A stretch of DNA of 64,000 nucleotides. Origin: Clostridiaceae bacterium. Lineage in GTDB: Bacteria > Bacillota > Clostridia > Lachnospirales > Lachnospiraceae. Positions 34,456 through 43,583 of this stretch are shown piece by piece. Under the pieces are notes generated by a model. It worked only from the letters and a program-made list of their open reading frames with translations. It ran no database searches and was not told the origin of the DNA. The position numbers and the translations under genes are program-made. Location: positions 62,001-126,000 of the forward strand of contig CAJTGE010000001.1 of assembly GCA_910575795.1 (NCBI GenBank), written 5' to 3'. Each line of letters opens with the position of its first letter. Within the stretch, counting starts at the first letter, position 1.

Positions 34456-36293
34456 GCGTAAATTTACTGTAGGATTGTAAAGGGTAGAGTTACCCTGATT
34501 TGTGTTAAGTCTATATTAGACTTGCTTTTCTATGCCGATTATAACATTTCCTTTTTTTCTTTTCAAGACCTTTTACTTTTGGGTATGCTGCCGCAAAGGT
34601 CCTGTATCTGTTAATGGCAGGAGGCTTTGTTCGTTCGATCTGCACCCCATTGACATCGACAGCACCTTTACTGTTTTTTATCTCCAGGCAGTCCTTACCT
34701 GCTCCTCCCGTTCTGTTTTCCGCTGTCTTTTACAGGTCCCAGATATGATGCTGAAAATACATCTTCTGCCTCGTCTGTAAACGGATGCTGTAGCTTATGC
34801 TTTCCACATATTTTCCCAGCTCCGACCGCCTTGCCCTTTCTGATTTTTGAATCTCTTCACCTCATTCTCTGCCCCCGCTGCTAACGGTAGCTCTTCTTTC
34901 TGGCTCCTCACCAGTTCCAGCATATCTCCTCCATTCCAGTAATACGCTCGTAAATGAGACATTTTGTCAACTCCCAGACGGCTCCATCCCATCGGCCTTG
35001 AGCTCATTCTGCTTGATAATACATAGCTTACATGCCCCTCTGCACTACAGCCTCTGACCCCTTCCTCTCGCCCAAGTCTTACCTTCGCTGCCGAAAAGTT
35101 GGATAAAATATACGCTGCACTTTCTTTTATCCGCTTTTGCTCATTTTCGGTTTTCGCATAGCCGGTTATTCGCTTTACAACCCTCTTAAAATCTGCCTTT
35201 GTTCCGTCCTTTATGGCACTGCACAGCTCTTTCCCTGCTTCCTCTGCGCTGTCCATCATATGTCCGGTCAGTTTTAGCAGGTATTTCTTCAGATGGAACT
35301 CATCCAGCACATAGGTTATTTGGGCACTCAGCTCCTTGCCGCCCTGGATCCAGCCTCCTCCGTCTGCATTCAGATAGATTTTCTTTACCTTCTCCAGATC
35401 ATAGGTCTGCTCCAGATATTCATACACCTCCTGCCACAGCTTCTGATTCTCTTTTCCGTCATATACGCCACTGAAATAATGCGCATTGATCAGACGCCTG
35501 CGCCTGCTTTTTGGCGCTTCCTTTTCAATCCCCTCATACACGTATACCAGCTTTGAAAGCACACAGTTATTCTTCCAGTGGCTCGCTCCCATCTCCAGAT
35601 CACCCTTTTTCTCTTTAAACTGGAGAGATACATGATCTTCGTCCGCATCTATGTACAAGTATTCTACTTCTTTTTTCTTTTCCGGCGGCTTCGTCTGGCT
35701 GGGAAACACAAGCTTATGCAGTTTATTCTTTACGGTTTGTTTACTCACTTCATCCGTCAGACTCGTCTCTTCCCCGGCTCTTTGATAGGAGGTCTGAACC
35801 GCTTCGGTCAGCAGACGGGCACAGGCATCCTCTGTTAGATGCTCATGACTCGGTATCCCCAGTATGCGGTCCAGCAGATAGGCGTACTCGCCACTGGTCT
35901 TATGTTTAAACAGCGTTTTTTCGAAGGATACACTTCCAAGTGACGTTGTCAGTTTCTTGGTATCTGTTTTTACGATGCTCCAGCTTTGCTTTCTTTTGGC
36001 GCTGTCCCGCAGCATTTGGTTGCAGTCTTCCAGCGTTTCTTTGATAATTTCCAGGCCCAGATGAATGACCACATCACGGATCCCATAAACGAAAGACGTC
36101 ATGTCTTTCGGGTCTTTCATAAATCCCTCAACTACTTTTTCTAAATTTTTGATGCCAAACTCCTCAAAATGTTGTATACTTTTAATCATAGAGAACACCT
36201 TCCTTTGTTATATATTTGGCTTGAGCACCTAATATATTTTAACACAAAGTTGGTGTTCTCTTCTTTTTCTTATATCCTACAAAAATTTTACGC
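34456..36293 (-). mobile_element. ISLre2-family insertion sequence
   Basis: The ends are imperfect inverted repeats: left GCGTAAATTTACTGTAGGAT, right (reversed) GCGTAAAATTTTTGTAGGAT. They bracket a single transposase gene. No convincing target duplication is visible at the flanks, so the exact ends could be a few bases off. Confidence 0.8.
34795..36198 (-). CDS. ISLre2-family (UPF0236) transposase
   Basis: The 467-residue protein is full length for the family. Recognisable features are YLYIDADEDHVSLQ (acidic motif), KIYLNADGGGWIQGGKEL and the ending QGGRSWENMWKA. The acidic residues in these blocks probably form the catalytic set. The start ATG lies in the left leader of the element. It appears intact, so the IS may be active. 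Confidence 0.9.
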   Translation of the reverse strand: MFSMIKSIQHFEEFGIKNLEKVVEGFMKDPKDMTSFVYGIRDVVIHLGLEIIKETLEDCNQMLRDSAKRKQSWSIVKTDTKKLTTSLGSVSFEKTLFKHKTSGEYAYLLDRILGIPSHEHLTEDACARLLTEAVQTSYQRAGEETSLTDEVSKQTVKNKLHKLVFPSQTKPPEKKKEVEYLYIDADEDHVSLQFKEKKGDLEMGASHWKNNCVLSKLVYVYEGIEKEAPKSRRRRLINAHYFSGVYDGKENQKLWQEVYEYLEQTYDLEKVKKIYLNADGGGWIQGGKELSAQITYVLDEFHLKKYLLKLTGHMMDSAEEAGKELCSAIKDGTKADFKRVVKRITGYAKTENEQKRIKESAAYILSNFSAAKVRLGREEGVRGCSAEGHVSYVLSSRMSSRPMGWSRLGVDKMSHLRAYYWNGGDMLELVRSQKEELPLAAGAENEVKRFKNQKGQGGRSWENMWKA

Positions 36294-36364
36294 TAGCGGA
36301 ATATTTATTAAAATTTTTTATATAAATAAAGACTCTTAAAAGCTCCATATTATTTCATTCTCAT

Positions 36365-36393
36365 TTGACAAGTTTCATTATATATGGTATAAT
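36365..36393 (+). promoter_or_regulatory. Consensus sigma-A promoter for the nucleotidyltransferase operon
   Basis: TTGACA at 36365-36370 and TATAAT at 36388-36393 are separated by exactly 17 bases. The promoter lies 48 bases before the first gene, immediately beyond the ISLre2 end. Confidence 0.8.
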
Positions 36394-36440
36394 GCCTTTT
36401 TGATGAAACAATTTAGCAGAGTCTTGAAAGGGGGAAAAAT

Positions 36441-37421
36441 ATGTTTGATTTTTTGGAAACGATATTTGGGGACAATATAAAAGTTTCAGAATTTGATTGT
36501 CCGGCCAAAACACCTTTTTATATTCGTGACGGATATAAGATTCAAAGCCTGTCCTGGAATAAAAGCCAGTGTGTACTACTGTCTCCTATTGATTCTTCCT
36601 GGAGACTTCCAACATTAAAAAAGCAGTTAATTAAATTTCAGGAGATATGCGAATTCCCCTGCGCGCTGTGTCTTGAAAACATAACATCCAAACAGCGGCG
36701 TAACCTGATTGAAAGCAATATACCATTTATTTCACCATCCCAACAGGTTTATCTCCCATTCTGGGGCTGTTCCTTTTTGGAAAAATTCAAAACGGAAACA
36801 ACTGTTCCTGACAAAATGGCGCCCGGAACCCAACTCGTGTTCCTGTATCTGTATTATTTGCAGACTACTGATACCGTCAATTTGACGCAAATATCCAGAG
36901 ATCTTCTGCTCTCCAAAGCCACCTGCACCAGAGCAATTGATGATCTTACCGTATCCGGCCTTATTACTTACAAGACCGAGGGAACAAACAAATGGATTTC
37001 TCCATCCTTTAATAAGCCTGAATTTTTAAAGAAAGGTTATCCCCGCTTAAAATCACCGGTAGAACGACTTATATACGTCAGAACCCCCTTCCATGATTCA
37101 GCATTGCCCAAAAGCGGTGTCCTTGCTTTGGCGGATATTTCAATGGTTGGGGCAAACGAACAGGATGGGGCAACTGCCATCTCAAAAAAAGCCGGCACAC
37201 AAATCCCATCTGCAGAAATTATCTCTGAGCAGGATTTCCGGGATTTTGGAGGGCACATTCTTGAAGTATGGCGCTATGATCCGATTTTGTTGGCAAATAA
37301 CAGGCGGGTTGATGATATCTCATTGCTGTTAAGTTTGGAAGATAATCCAAATGAACGGATTCAAATGGGTCTGGACGATATAAGAGAAAAACACGAACTT
37401 CCAATCAAGCATGAGGAATAA
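36441..37421 (+). CDS. Winged-helix protein, possible antitoxin-like partner of the nucleotidyltransferase
   Basis: The 326-residue protein has a middle MarR-like winged helix (TDTVNLTQISRDLLLSKATC then TRAIDDLTVSGLITYK, about residues 145-190). The C-terminal half includes LPKSGVLALADISMVG. That layout, HTH plus a domain ending in an ALADISMV-like stretch, recalls proteins encoded before AbiEii-type nucleotidyltransferases. I do not recognise a named family. RBS AAAGGGGG; 15 bases separate it from the next gene. Confidence 0.6.
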   Translation: MFDFLETIFGDNIKVSEFDCPAKTPFYIRDGYKIQSLSWNKSQCVLLSPIDSSWRLPTLKKQLIKFQEICEFPCALCLENITSKQRRNLIESNIPFISPSQQVYLPFWGCSFLEKFKTETTVPDKMAPGTQLVFLYLYYLQTTDTVNLTQISRDLLLSKATCTRAIDDLTVSGLITYKTEGTNKWISPSFNKPEFLKKGYPRLKSPVERLIYVRTPFHDSALPKSGVLALADISMVGANEQDGATAISKKAGTQIPSAEIISEQDFRDFGGHILEVWRYDPILLANNRRVDDISLLLSLEDNPNERIQMGLDDIREKHELPIKHEE

Positions 37422-37436
37422 TAAGGAGAAACACAC

Positions 37437-38192
37437 ATGGTAAACGGAATAGATATTTTCAGAGAACATTTCGACAATTATAAAGACCAGTATACGGTTA
37501 TTGGGGGATTTGCCTGCGATCTGCTTATGTCAGATGCCGGACTTGACTTCCGCCAGACCGCTGATATCGACATGGTAATTATCGTGGAGGCACTGACAAC
37601 AGAATTTGCAAAAGCATTTTGGGATTTCATCGAAGCCGGAGGCTATCATGCCAGACAGAGAAGTACAGGACAGCCTGAATTCTATCGCTTCATTGACCCG
37701 GCCAATCCCACTTACCCTAAGATGATAGAGCTTTTCTCCAGACCGCAGAATCATGTAGAGCTTCAGGCTGATACCCATCTCATGCCCCTGCATATTGATG
37801 ATGAGGTATCCAGTCTGTCCGCAATTCTTCTTAATGACGACTACTATCATTTTCTTTTAGATGGCCGAACCGTCACGGATGGGATATCCATCTTAGATGC
37901 CGAGCACATCATCCCCTTGAAAATGAAAGCTTGGCTTGATCTCAAGGGCAAAAAGGCGCAAGGGTTCCATGTGAATTCCCGCGACATCCGGAAGCATCGT
38001 TTGGATGTATTTCGCCTTTTTCCCTTAATCCGGGAAGACTTGAGGATTTCAGTGCCAACCTCTGTTGGGGTGGATATCCAAAACTTTATAGCACAGATAC
38101 GTGAAACTAATATTAGGCTAACAGATATCGGTATTTCCCGTTCCAAAGATTCGATTCTCGATATCTACAATAATATGTACATAGCAGACTGA
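37437..38192 (+). CDS. Nucleotidyltransferase-fold protein (AbiEii/MNT-like)
   Basis: The 251-residue protein has the minimal nucleotidyltransferase signature: YTVIGGFACDLLM (GG of the G-G/S motif) and FRQTADIDMVIIV (D-x-D), residues about 19-50. A later acidic/Lys region is HIIPLKMKAWLDLKGKK. Such proteins include AbiEii toxins and tRNA-nucleotidylating MNT toxins. Next to the winged-helix gene it forms a plausible toxin-antitoxin or phage-defence pair. RBS AAGGAG. Activity on RNA is inference. Confidence 0.7.
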   Translation: MVNGIDIFREHFDNYKDQYTVIGGFACDLLMSDAGLDFRQTADIDMVIIVEALTTEFAKAFWDFIEAGGYHARQRSTGQPEFYRFIDPANPTYPKMIELFSRPQNHVELQADTHLMPLHIDDEVSSLSAILLNDDYYHFLLDGRTVTDGISILDAEHIIPLKMKAWLDLKGKKAQGFHVNSRDIRKHRLDVFRLFPLIREDLRISVPTSVGVDIQNFIAQIRETNIRLTDIGISRSKDSILDIYNNMYIAD

Positions 38193-38303
38193 CATTCAAC
38201 AGTATTTTCACAAATCAAAAAGCTGGAGGAGAAAACGTTCGCAGGCAAGAAGATTCTTGACTCTTGAATAACAGATGATTGATAAGATAAAGGTGGTGGG
38301 CAA

Positions 38304-38906
38304 ATGCCGAGATATTTTAAGAAAGCAAGGCAAATTAATAATTTGAAAGTAATTGAGGCTGCCGAAAAACTCGGCATCTCCCAACCAACTCTAAGTGCAT
38401 GGGAGGGAGAACGCAAATCCCCCTCTGTTGAAGGACTTGAGAAAATGTCCGATCTCTACGGCGTAACAACCGATTTTCTTCTTGGACGGTCGGAGCAGGG
38501 AATCTCAGTTCAATCTGTACCAGTTCCTTCAGAGTCGCTTCCAATTTTTCACGGAAAACCGGTTTGGTCCGCGAAGCATGGTTGGATGCTGGTCAACACC
38601 ATCAATCATACTCTGATGCTCTCAAACGGGCAAACCATTCCGTTCTCTGATGCCCAAAAGCTGTTTACGCTGCCGCAGCTGTTTTCCGAGCCGAGTCTGC
38701 CATCCGGAAAGCCTCTTGTCTTATCTGAGATTCGGCAATTTACTCAGATATGGCTGGAACCCATTTCCCCAGACTCAGATTTGCGGACTGAATTACGCGG
38801 TTGGTATCAGGTAAAAAAACATTACGTTCAAAATGAGTATGGAAACCGGTTTTATTTAGATACTTATGAAGCTAAATGGCTCGCCTTTCATCCTGAACAG
38901 CAATAA
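38304..38906 (+). CDS. XRE-family regulator with unknown C-terminal domain
   Basis: The 200-residue protein has an HTH_3 domain (NNLKVIEAAEKLGISQPTLS then AWEGERKSPSVEGLEKMSDL) followed by about 120 residues I do not recognise (HGKPVWSAKHGWMLV, WLEPISPDSDLRTELRGWYQ). It lies 111 bases after the nucleotidyltransferase gene in the same direction and may belong to that module as its repressor. RBS AAAGGTGG. Confidence 0.8.
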   Translation: MPRYFKKARQINNLKVIEAAEKLGISQPTLSAWEGERKSPSVEGLEKMSDLYGVTTDFLLGRSEQGISVQSVPVPSESLPIFHGKPVWSAKHGWMLVNTINHTLMLSNGQTIPFSDAQKLFTLPQLFSEPSLPSGKPLVLSEIRQFTQIWLEPISPDSDLRTELRGWYQVKKHYVQNEYGNRFYLDTYEAKWLAFHPEQQ

Positions 38907-38909
38907 AGT

Positions 38910-38952
38910 AAAAGCACCGATACCCAATATAAAACCAGGCATCGTGCTTTTG
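38910..38952 (+). terminator. Rho-independent terminator
   Basis: AAAAGCACCGAT pairs with ATCGTGCTTTT (one bulge), ending in a T-run just after the XRE gene. Confidence 0.65.
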
Positions 38953-39010
38953 TTGTTTACGCTTTTGAACAGGCCGCCAAACAATATTCAATTGTACGAC
39001 TTATGCAGAA

Positions 39011-39191
39011 CCACGGACAACGATGTAAGGAGATTTACTATCTTCTATAATATACACAGCCCCTCCTCCCTTACAATTTACCTGACTATGCGGCAGATCT
39101 CATCCGCTTTTGCTGTGTAAATTGTACCAGGGAGGATTCTGTTTTCTTTCCTGATTTGTCCTGCTATCATCCTATTTTTTGTGAATTTTTA
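39011..39191. repeat. 180 bp repeat element, copy A
   Basis: It is nearly identical to 43584-43757, differing by a few bases and short gaps. Inside, TCCTCCCTTACAATTTAC pairs with GTAAATTGTACCAGGGAGGA and a small CGG/CCG stem sits at the tip. The element can therefore fold as a long imperfect hairpin, like a MITE or intergenic repeat. Confidence 0.75.
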
Positions 39192-39207
39192 CAGATTTCA
39201 ATAAACC

Positions 39208-39348
39208 TTAATACATCTTGTCGTCCTCGCTATCTTTTGAACAATTGTTAGAATTTCTCCTTTGGTTAAACTTCTTCATAATTACAATTTTAAGTAAGCC
39301 AACAACAATCAAAACCGCAACAATGACAATCCACCAGTATCGTTCCAT
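39208..39348 (-). CDS. 46-residue single-pass membrane peptide
   Basis: ATG at 39348 follows a perfect GAAAGGAGGTGAAGTAGGTT leader. The protein reads MERYWWIVIVAVLIVVGLLK and then a charged tail (KKFNQRRNSNNCSKDSEDD). It lies downstream of the ABC permease genes in the same direction, within the repeat-bracketed module. Unknown function. Confidence 0.6.
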   Translation of the reverse strand: MERYWWIVIVAVLIVVGLLKIVIMKKFNQRRNSNNCSKDSEDDKMY

Positions 39349-39547
39349 AACCTACTTCACCTCCTTTCAGTGACCTTAAATCATCTTCCCCGTCCTATGC
39401 AGAATGGGAAAGTTCATTCGTATTAACATGTACCATACAATGTTTACATTGTGGAAAGCTGTGTTCAATCGCCTGATGGACTTCTTCGGCAATTCAGTGA
39501 GCGTCATAAAGAACTAATCAGTCTACCCTTTTCCATAATATGCCTCC

Positions 39548-40246
39548 TTATCCTGCCAGCTTCCGAAACAGACGTTTTGCAAGGAAGTAGTACCAGACTA
39601 AAGCTACTACCAATCCTATGGAGAAATAAAGAACCGCTTCATTCTGCATGGCTTTCGCTACCCAAAATGATGGAAGGAAGCCAACCGCGAACTGGTAGTA
39701 ACTATCAATAAAAAAGGGGGCTGGTATTCCGAGTAATGTAAGTGCAGCTAGTTTTGTAACTGCCATACCTTCTAATTTATTGCTTGATAATGTGATAATC
39801 ATAAGTGAAACAATAATTGCCTGTACTGAGCCGAGAAGCGCCAAACATATTGTCATTCCAATGGACAACTTTTCTAATGAAAAAAGCAACAGTACAATAA
39901 AAGCGATGACCGCTGAAATAATTGCGGGTACTACCAACCTTGTAAAGAGATACCCCGCCTTACCAAGAGGGGTAATTGAAAAGTACCGCGATACTTTATC
40001 ATCAATTTCCTCTAACGTAATCATGGCAAATGCAAAACAAAGCAATACAGGAGCCATGATAGAAAGTAATAAATCAAAAATCGGATAGTATTCTTGCAAA
40101 GAAAAAGCTGTTATCCTTTCAATAAATGGAATACCGAATTTAATCAAAGCTCCCATGACAAAAGGCGTAAAACAGGCTGCGAACATCATAGGGTCGCTCT
40201 TGATTTGCCTAAATACCTGTATGGTACTGGATAATATCTTTTTCAT
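39548..40246 (-). CDS. ABC-2 type permease subunit (second)
   Basis: The 232-residue membrane protein has six hydrophobic segments (FAACFTPFVMGALIKFG, LLSIMAPVLLCFAFAMITL, VPAIISAVIAFIVLLLF, GMTICLALLGSVQAIIVSL and others). ATG at 40246 has GGAGGTG upstream and overlaps the first permease stop by four bases. With the first permease and the ATPase it forms an exporter, probably for a drug or peptide. Confidence 0.85.
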   Translation of the reverse strand: MKKILSSTIQVFRQIKSDPMMFAACFTPFVMGALIKFGIPFIERITAFSLQEYYPIFDLLLSIMAPVLLCFAFAMITLEEIDDKVSRYFSITPLGKAGYLFTRLVVPAIISAVIAFIVLLLFSLEKLSIGMTICLALLGSVQAIIVSLMIITLSSNKLEGMAVTKLAALTLLGIPAPFFIDSYYQFAVGFLPSFWVAKAMQNEAVLYFSIGLVVALVWYYFLAKRLFRKLAG

Positions 40247-40926
40247 AGCTTTACACCTCCTAACGTCCTCCACATATGCTGAACTGTATGCCGCGCAACC
40301 ATGTATAGGATAATCAATGTAACAAATACAAGTATCATATCAAACGATAGTAAAGAACTTTTCCCGGTTATAAGTTTCATACAGGCGATAAAGGGGAAAA
40401 AGGAAAATATATCTGGCAATTTTACAAACAACCCAACAATAGGCGGTACAAAGCAAATAATCTCTATTGGCATAATCACAATGAGAAATTGGTTCAAGTT
40501 TGAAATTTTTGTAGCTGCAATAATTCCAAGCATAGTAAAGATTGCTGATGTTAAAGCAGTACCAACTGCGATACCCAGTAAATGATTGCTGCCGGAAACT
40601 ACCCCTAATATCAATGCGATTACCGTAGAAATAGCAATCAACGCAACTGTTTTTGAAAGTATATATTCCGATATTTTTACAGGGGATACCACCATAGCAT
40701 TTAATACCTTTTGACTTTTTTCCAAAAGAACAATCGCTCCCATGAAAAACAATCCCATTGCTGCCGGGTCAGAGTAGATCATAATAGAAGCAATATCCGT
40801 TTTCCAATGTTCCGGCAAAGCGCCAATCCCGCACACATATAAAACTGTTAAAATAAAGTAGATAAAATAGAAACCATATTTCCATTGGAAATGTATATCA
40901 CCACAAACTAAACGTCCCAATCTCAT
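40243..40926 (-). CDS. ABC-2 type permease subunit (first)
   Basis: The 227-residue membrane protein has several hydrophobic segments (FYFIYFILTVLYVCGIG, IALILGVVSGSNHLLG, AIFTMLGIIAATK). EKSQKVLNAMVVSPVKISEY is typical of ABC-2 permeases. It is coupled to the ATPase gene through an ATGA overlap. Confidence 0.85.
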   Translation of the reverse strand: MRLGRLVCGDIHFQWKYGFYFIYFILTVLYVCGIGALPEHWKTDIASIMIYSDPAAMGLFFMGAIVLLEKSQKVLNAMVVSPVKISEYILSKTVALIAISTVIALILGVVSGSNHLLGIAVGTALTSAIFTMLGIIAATKISNLNQFLIVIMPIEIICFVPPIVGLFVKLPDIFSFFPFIACMKLITGKSSLLSFDMILVFVTLIILYMVARHTVQHMWRTLGGVKL

Positions 40927-41768
40927 TGAAGTGTCCTCCCTGTAATATCTACAAAAATATCATTTAATGTAGGCTCACTACTATGAATGGAAAGCAGACG
41001 GTTTTCGGAAATTAAGTTTTTCAATAACTTATCTTCTGTGGTTCTATCAAGCAGACATTCTCCCGTTTTCTCACCTTTGTCATAGTAGGTATATTGTATT
41101 TTTGCAGCTCCCCTTGACATAATCAAATTATGCGGACTATCCAATGCGCTTACTTTTCCGGCAACGATAAAGGCTACCTGGTCACATAGCTCTGTTGCGT
41201 CAAACATGTTGTGAGTAGTGATGATAACCGTTTTCCCACGTTTCTTTTCTGCAAGGATAATATCTTTCATCAAACGATTATTCGTAGGGTCAAGACCGCT
41301 TGTCGGTTCATCAAGGAATAATATGTCTGGGTCATGTATCAACGCTTTGATAAAATTCAAGCGGGAACGCATACCTTTGGAAAAGTCGCCAACCTTTTTA
41401 TCTCCGTCATTTTCCAATCCAACCATATGCAATAGTTCATCAATAGACCGAGGCTGCTTTTCATACAACGAAGCAAAATAGGCGAGATTTTGCCGTGCTG
41501 TGAATTTCTCGTAGCAGGTTGAAAATTCAAAGTCTACTCCAATATTTTCATAAAACCGATTTGTACGCTCCCGAATTTCTGTACCTGCAACTTTTACGCT
41601 GCCTTTATATCTTGTATTAAGTCCGGTCAAAACTTTTTGAATGGTTGATTTTCCGGCACCAGAGGGGCCCAAAAATCCAAAAATTTCTCCTTTCCCAACA
41701 TGGAAACTCACATTCTCGACAAACGGTTTGTCGGTATAGCTAAAATACAGTTTTTTCACATCAATCAT
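40923..41768 (-). CDS. ABC transporter ATP-binding protein
   Basis: The 281-residue ATPase has Walker A GPSGAGKSTI, signature VGDFSKGMRSRLNF (SKGM in place of the classic SGGQ, as in many drug exporters), Walker B ILFLDEPTSGLD and the H-loop IITTHNMFD. It heads the ABC operon behind a TetR-type operator at 41790-41816. RBS AAGGAGG. Confidence 0.92.
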   Translation of the reverse strand: MIDVKKLYFSYTDKPFVENVSFHVGKGEIFGFLGPSGAGKSTIQKVLTGLNTRYKGSVKVAGTEIRERTNRFYENIGVDFEFSTCYEKFTARQNLAYFASLYEKQPRSIDELLHMVGLENDGDKKVGDFSKGMRSRLNFIKALIHDPDILFLDEPTSGLDPTNNRLMKDIILAEKKRGKTVIITTHNMFDATELCDQVAFIVAGKVSALDSPHNLIMSRGAAKIQYTYYDKGEKTGECLLDRTTEDKLLKNLISENRLLSIHSSEPTLNDIFVDITGRTLQ

Positions 41769-41789
41769 TATTTTGTCCTCCTTAGACTT

Positions 41790-41816
41790 TATGACCTATA
41801 TGAATATATAGTCATA
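41790..41816. promoter_or_regulatory. TetR operator 1 (before ABC operon)
   Basis: TATGAC-N15-GTCATA, a palindrome with the same geometry as the sites at 42468-42494 and 43404-43430. It lies 22 bases upstream of the ATPase start codon. Confidence 0.75.
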
Positions 41817-41871
41817 TAAATTATAAAAAATATGTTTGGCTATCTGCCTGTCAAATAACCAAACAAGATTG

Positions 41872-42459
41872 TTACTCTGCTACTACTTGCTGAATAATAC
41901 CATTCACTAAAAGATTTTGTATCATATTCAGTTCTTCGTCCTCTTTGAATTGTTCCAAACAGGATAAAACAGAATACAGGGATTTTATAATAACCGTATG
42001 CGGAACCAAAAATACAACCCCTAAATCCTCCAATATCTCCAATATACGAATATCACTGTACATATGATTTTCAAAAATATCTGACGATATTTTTCTTTGC
42101 AGATAGTCCATTAAAGATAAATCAATCTGTGAAAGAATAGGCGAAGTAATCACCCCCGTTAAACTTAGCATGATAACGTCCTTTGCTAAATCTCTATGGT
42201 TCTTATACTTTTTCTTTTTAACGGTTGTTTCTATACTTGTAAATAACTCTTTTTGTAAGCGAAAATTGATTTCAACATATAGATGTTCTTTACTGGGATA
42301 AAAAGCATAGAAAGAACCTTTTGATATGTTTACAGCAGCTACTAAATCATCAACTGTTACTTTTTTTAAGCCGTGTAATGCAAACAGCTTTTCTCCCTCT
42401 ATCAAAAGTTTACTGTTTATGATTTCTTTTTCTTGTTCCGTAAATCGTGGCAAACTCAT
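41872..42459 (-). CDS. TetR-family repressor of the ABC/hydrolase module
   Basis: The 195-residue protein has the TetR HTH (LFALHGLKKVTVDDLVAAVN then ISKGSFYAFYPSKEHLYVEI) and a helical C-terminal ligand domain. RBS AAGGAGG directly adjoins the operator at 42469-42493. Two more copies of the site precede the ABC and hydrolase genes, so it very probably represses all three units. Confidence 0.92.
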   Translation of the reverse strand: MSLPRFTEQEKEIINSKLLIEGEKLFALHGLKKVTVDDLVAAVNISKGSFYAFYPSKEHLYVEINFRLQKELFTSIETTVKKKKYKNHRDLAKDVIMLSLTGVITSPILSQIDLSLMDYLQRKISSDIFENHMYSDIRILEILEDLGVVFLVPHTVIIKSLYSVLSCLEQFKEDEELNMIQNLLVNGIIQQVVAE

Positions 42460-42467
42460 AACCTCCT

Positions 42468-42494
42468 TATGACTAAAATATTTATATCGTCATG
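42468..42494. promoter_or_regulatory. TetR operator 2 (before tetR)
   Basis: TATGAC-N15-GTCATG, ending only nine bases before the tetR start codon. Bound repressor would block its own ribosome-site region. Confidence 0.75.
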
Positions 42495-42530
42495 AAAAGT
42501 ATAACATTTATTGATTATATAATCAATATG

Positions 42531-43388
42531 CTATCCAAGATATTTATGCAAGGTAGCTTCCAATGCGTTTATTGTAGTGTCCGTGTCCTCATTAAAAATC
42601 ATGTGACGATTAAGCTCTAAAGCAAGTAATTCCTTTTGCGGTACATGAATTAAATCAAATACTTTGTTGGTATAATCAAAGCTAAAAAGCGGGTCGCCTT
42701 TGGCAGTAATTAAAATAACAGGACATTGTATAGCTCCATTCTCCAAGCACGATAAGTCAGCATTAAATAAGCTGGCGACAAATCTTAAAGGATAATAGGG
42801 TAAAAGCATAGGGTCATTTAAGCAATCTTGTTTTGCCTGTTCACTATAAAATACTCTGTCATAGTCTAAATAAGCGTCTCCTGGAACCTTGTAGTTAGGC
42901 AGCAATTTTCCACCTACACGAAAGCCCCACTGTATCAGCCCCATAAAACGGTACGACCATGCGGGATATTTTGTTAAGCTCATAGTTTCTTTTAATGTAG
43001 TCAGCATGATATTATGTGGAAAAATGGCTTTTAACCTTGTGTCCCTACCTGCCGCCATTGCAGCTAAAATCCCGCCTTGACTGGAACCCATGACAGCTAT
43101 GTTTTCGCCGAAATTTTCTATTCCGTAAGTTGTTGCGTCATATACATTATGCAACATATCTTCCATTATATAATTTTTTTTGATTTTTGGGCTTTTTCCG
43201 TGTGAAAGATAGTGAACACCTATTATAATAAACCCTCTTTCGCTCAATCCACATAGAAAATTCTCATACATGAGAGGGTGTGACATAGTACCCGGCAAAA
43301 AAACAATGGTAGGACAGCTTCTTTCTGTATACCAGATAGAAAGTGTTATCGGAACATTATTTGAAGAAATATCAACTTCTTTATACAT
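42531..43388 (-). CDS. Alpha/beta hydrolase
   Basis: The 285-residue protein has the oxyanion segment IVFLPGTMSHP, the nucleophile elbow VMGSSQGGILAAMAAG (G-x-S-x-G), an acid in LITAKGDPLFS and His in LNRHMIFNED. The order and spacing fit the alpha/beta hydrolase fold. I chose ATG at 43388 with GGAG upstream. It may hydrolyse the compound that induces the adjacent exporter; this is inference from the shared operator. Confidence 0.88.
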   Translation of the reverse strand: MYKEVDISSNNVPITLSIWYTERSCPTIVFLPGTMSHPLMYENFLCGLSERGFIIIGVHYLSHGKSPKIKKNYIMEDMLHNVYDATTYGIENFGENIAVMGSSQGGILAAMAAGRDTRLKAIFPHNIMLTTLKETMSLTKYPAWSYRFMGLIQWGFRVGGKLLPNYKVPGDAYLDYDRVFYSEQAKQDCLNDPMLLPYYPLRFVASLFNADLSCLENGAIQCPVILITAKGDPLFSFDYTNKVFDLIHVPQKELLALELNRHMIFNEDTDTTINALEATLHKYLG

Positions 43389-43403
43389 ACCATGTATCTC
43401 CAA

Positions 43404-43430
43404 TATGACCGTTTTAATTTTATGGTCATA
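43404..43430. promoter_or_regulatory. TetR operator 3 (before hydrolase)
   Basis: TATGAC-N15-GTCATA, 16 bases upstream of the hydrolase start codon. It is the third site with identical half-sites and spacing. Confidence 0.75.
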
Positions 43431-43583
43431 TTATAGCTTATTGCAAACAGAAAGTCAATAGCTATAAATACATATCCTATTGCTGTGATAATATCGAATC
43501 CTCACGGTGGGACTGTGTACTCACTGTGCGATCCATATCCGCAGCAAAATACCCACTCATGGCATTTTGTGAGCCTCGCCGAT

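Noticed and set aside
34532..34780. 82-codon frame in the left part of the ISLre2 element
   Set aside because: No ribosome site or likeness; it lies between the IS end and the transposase stop.
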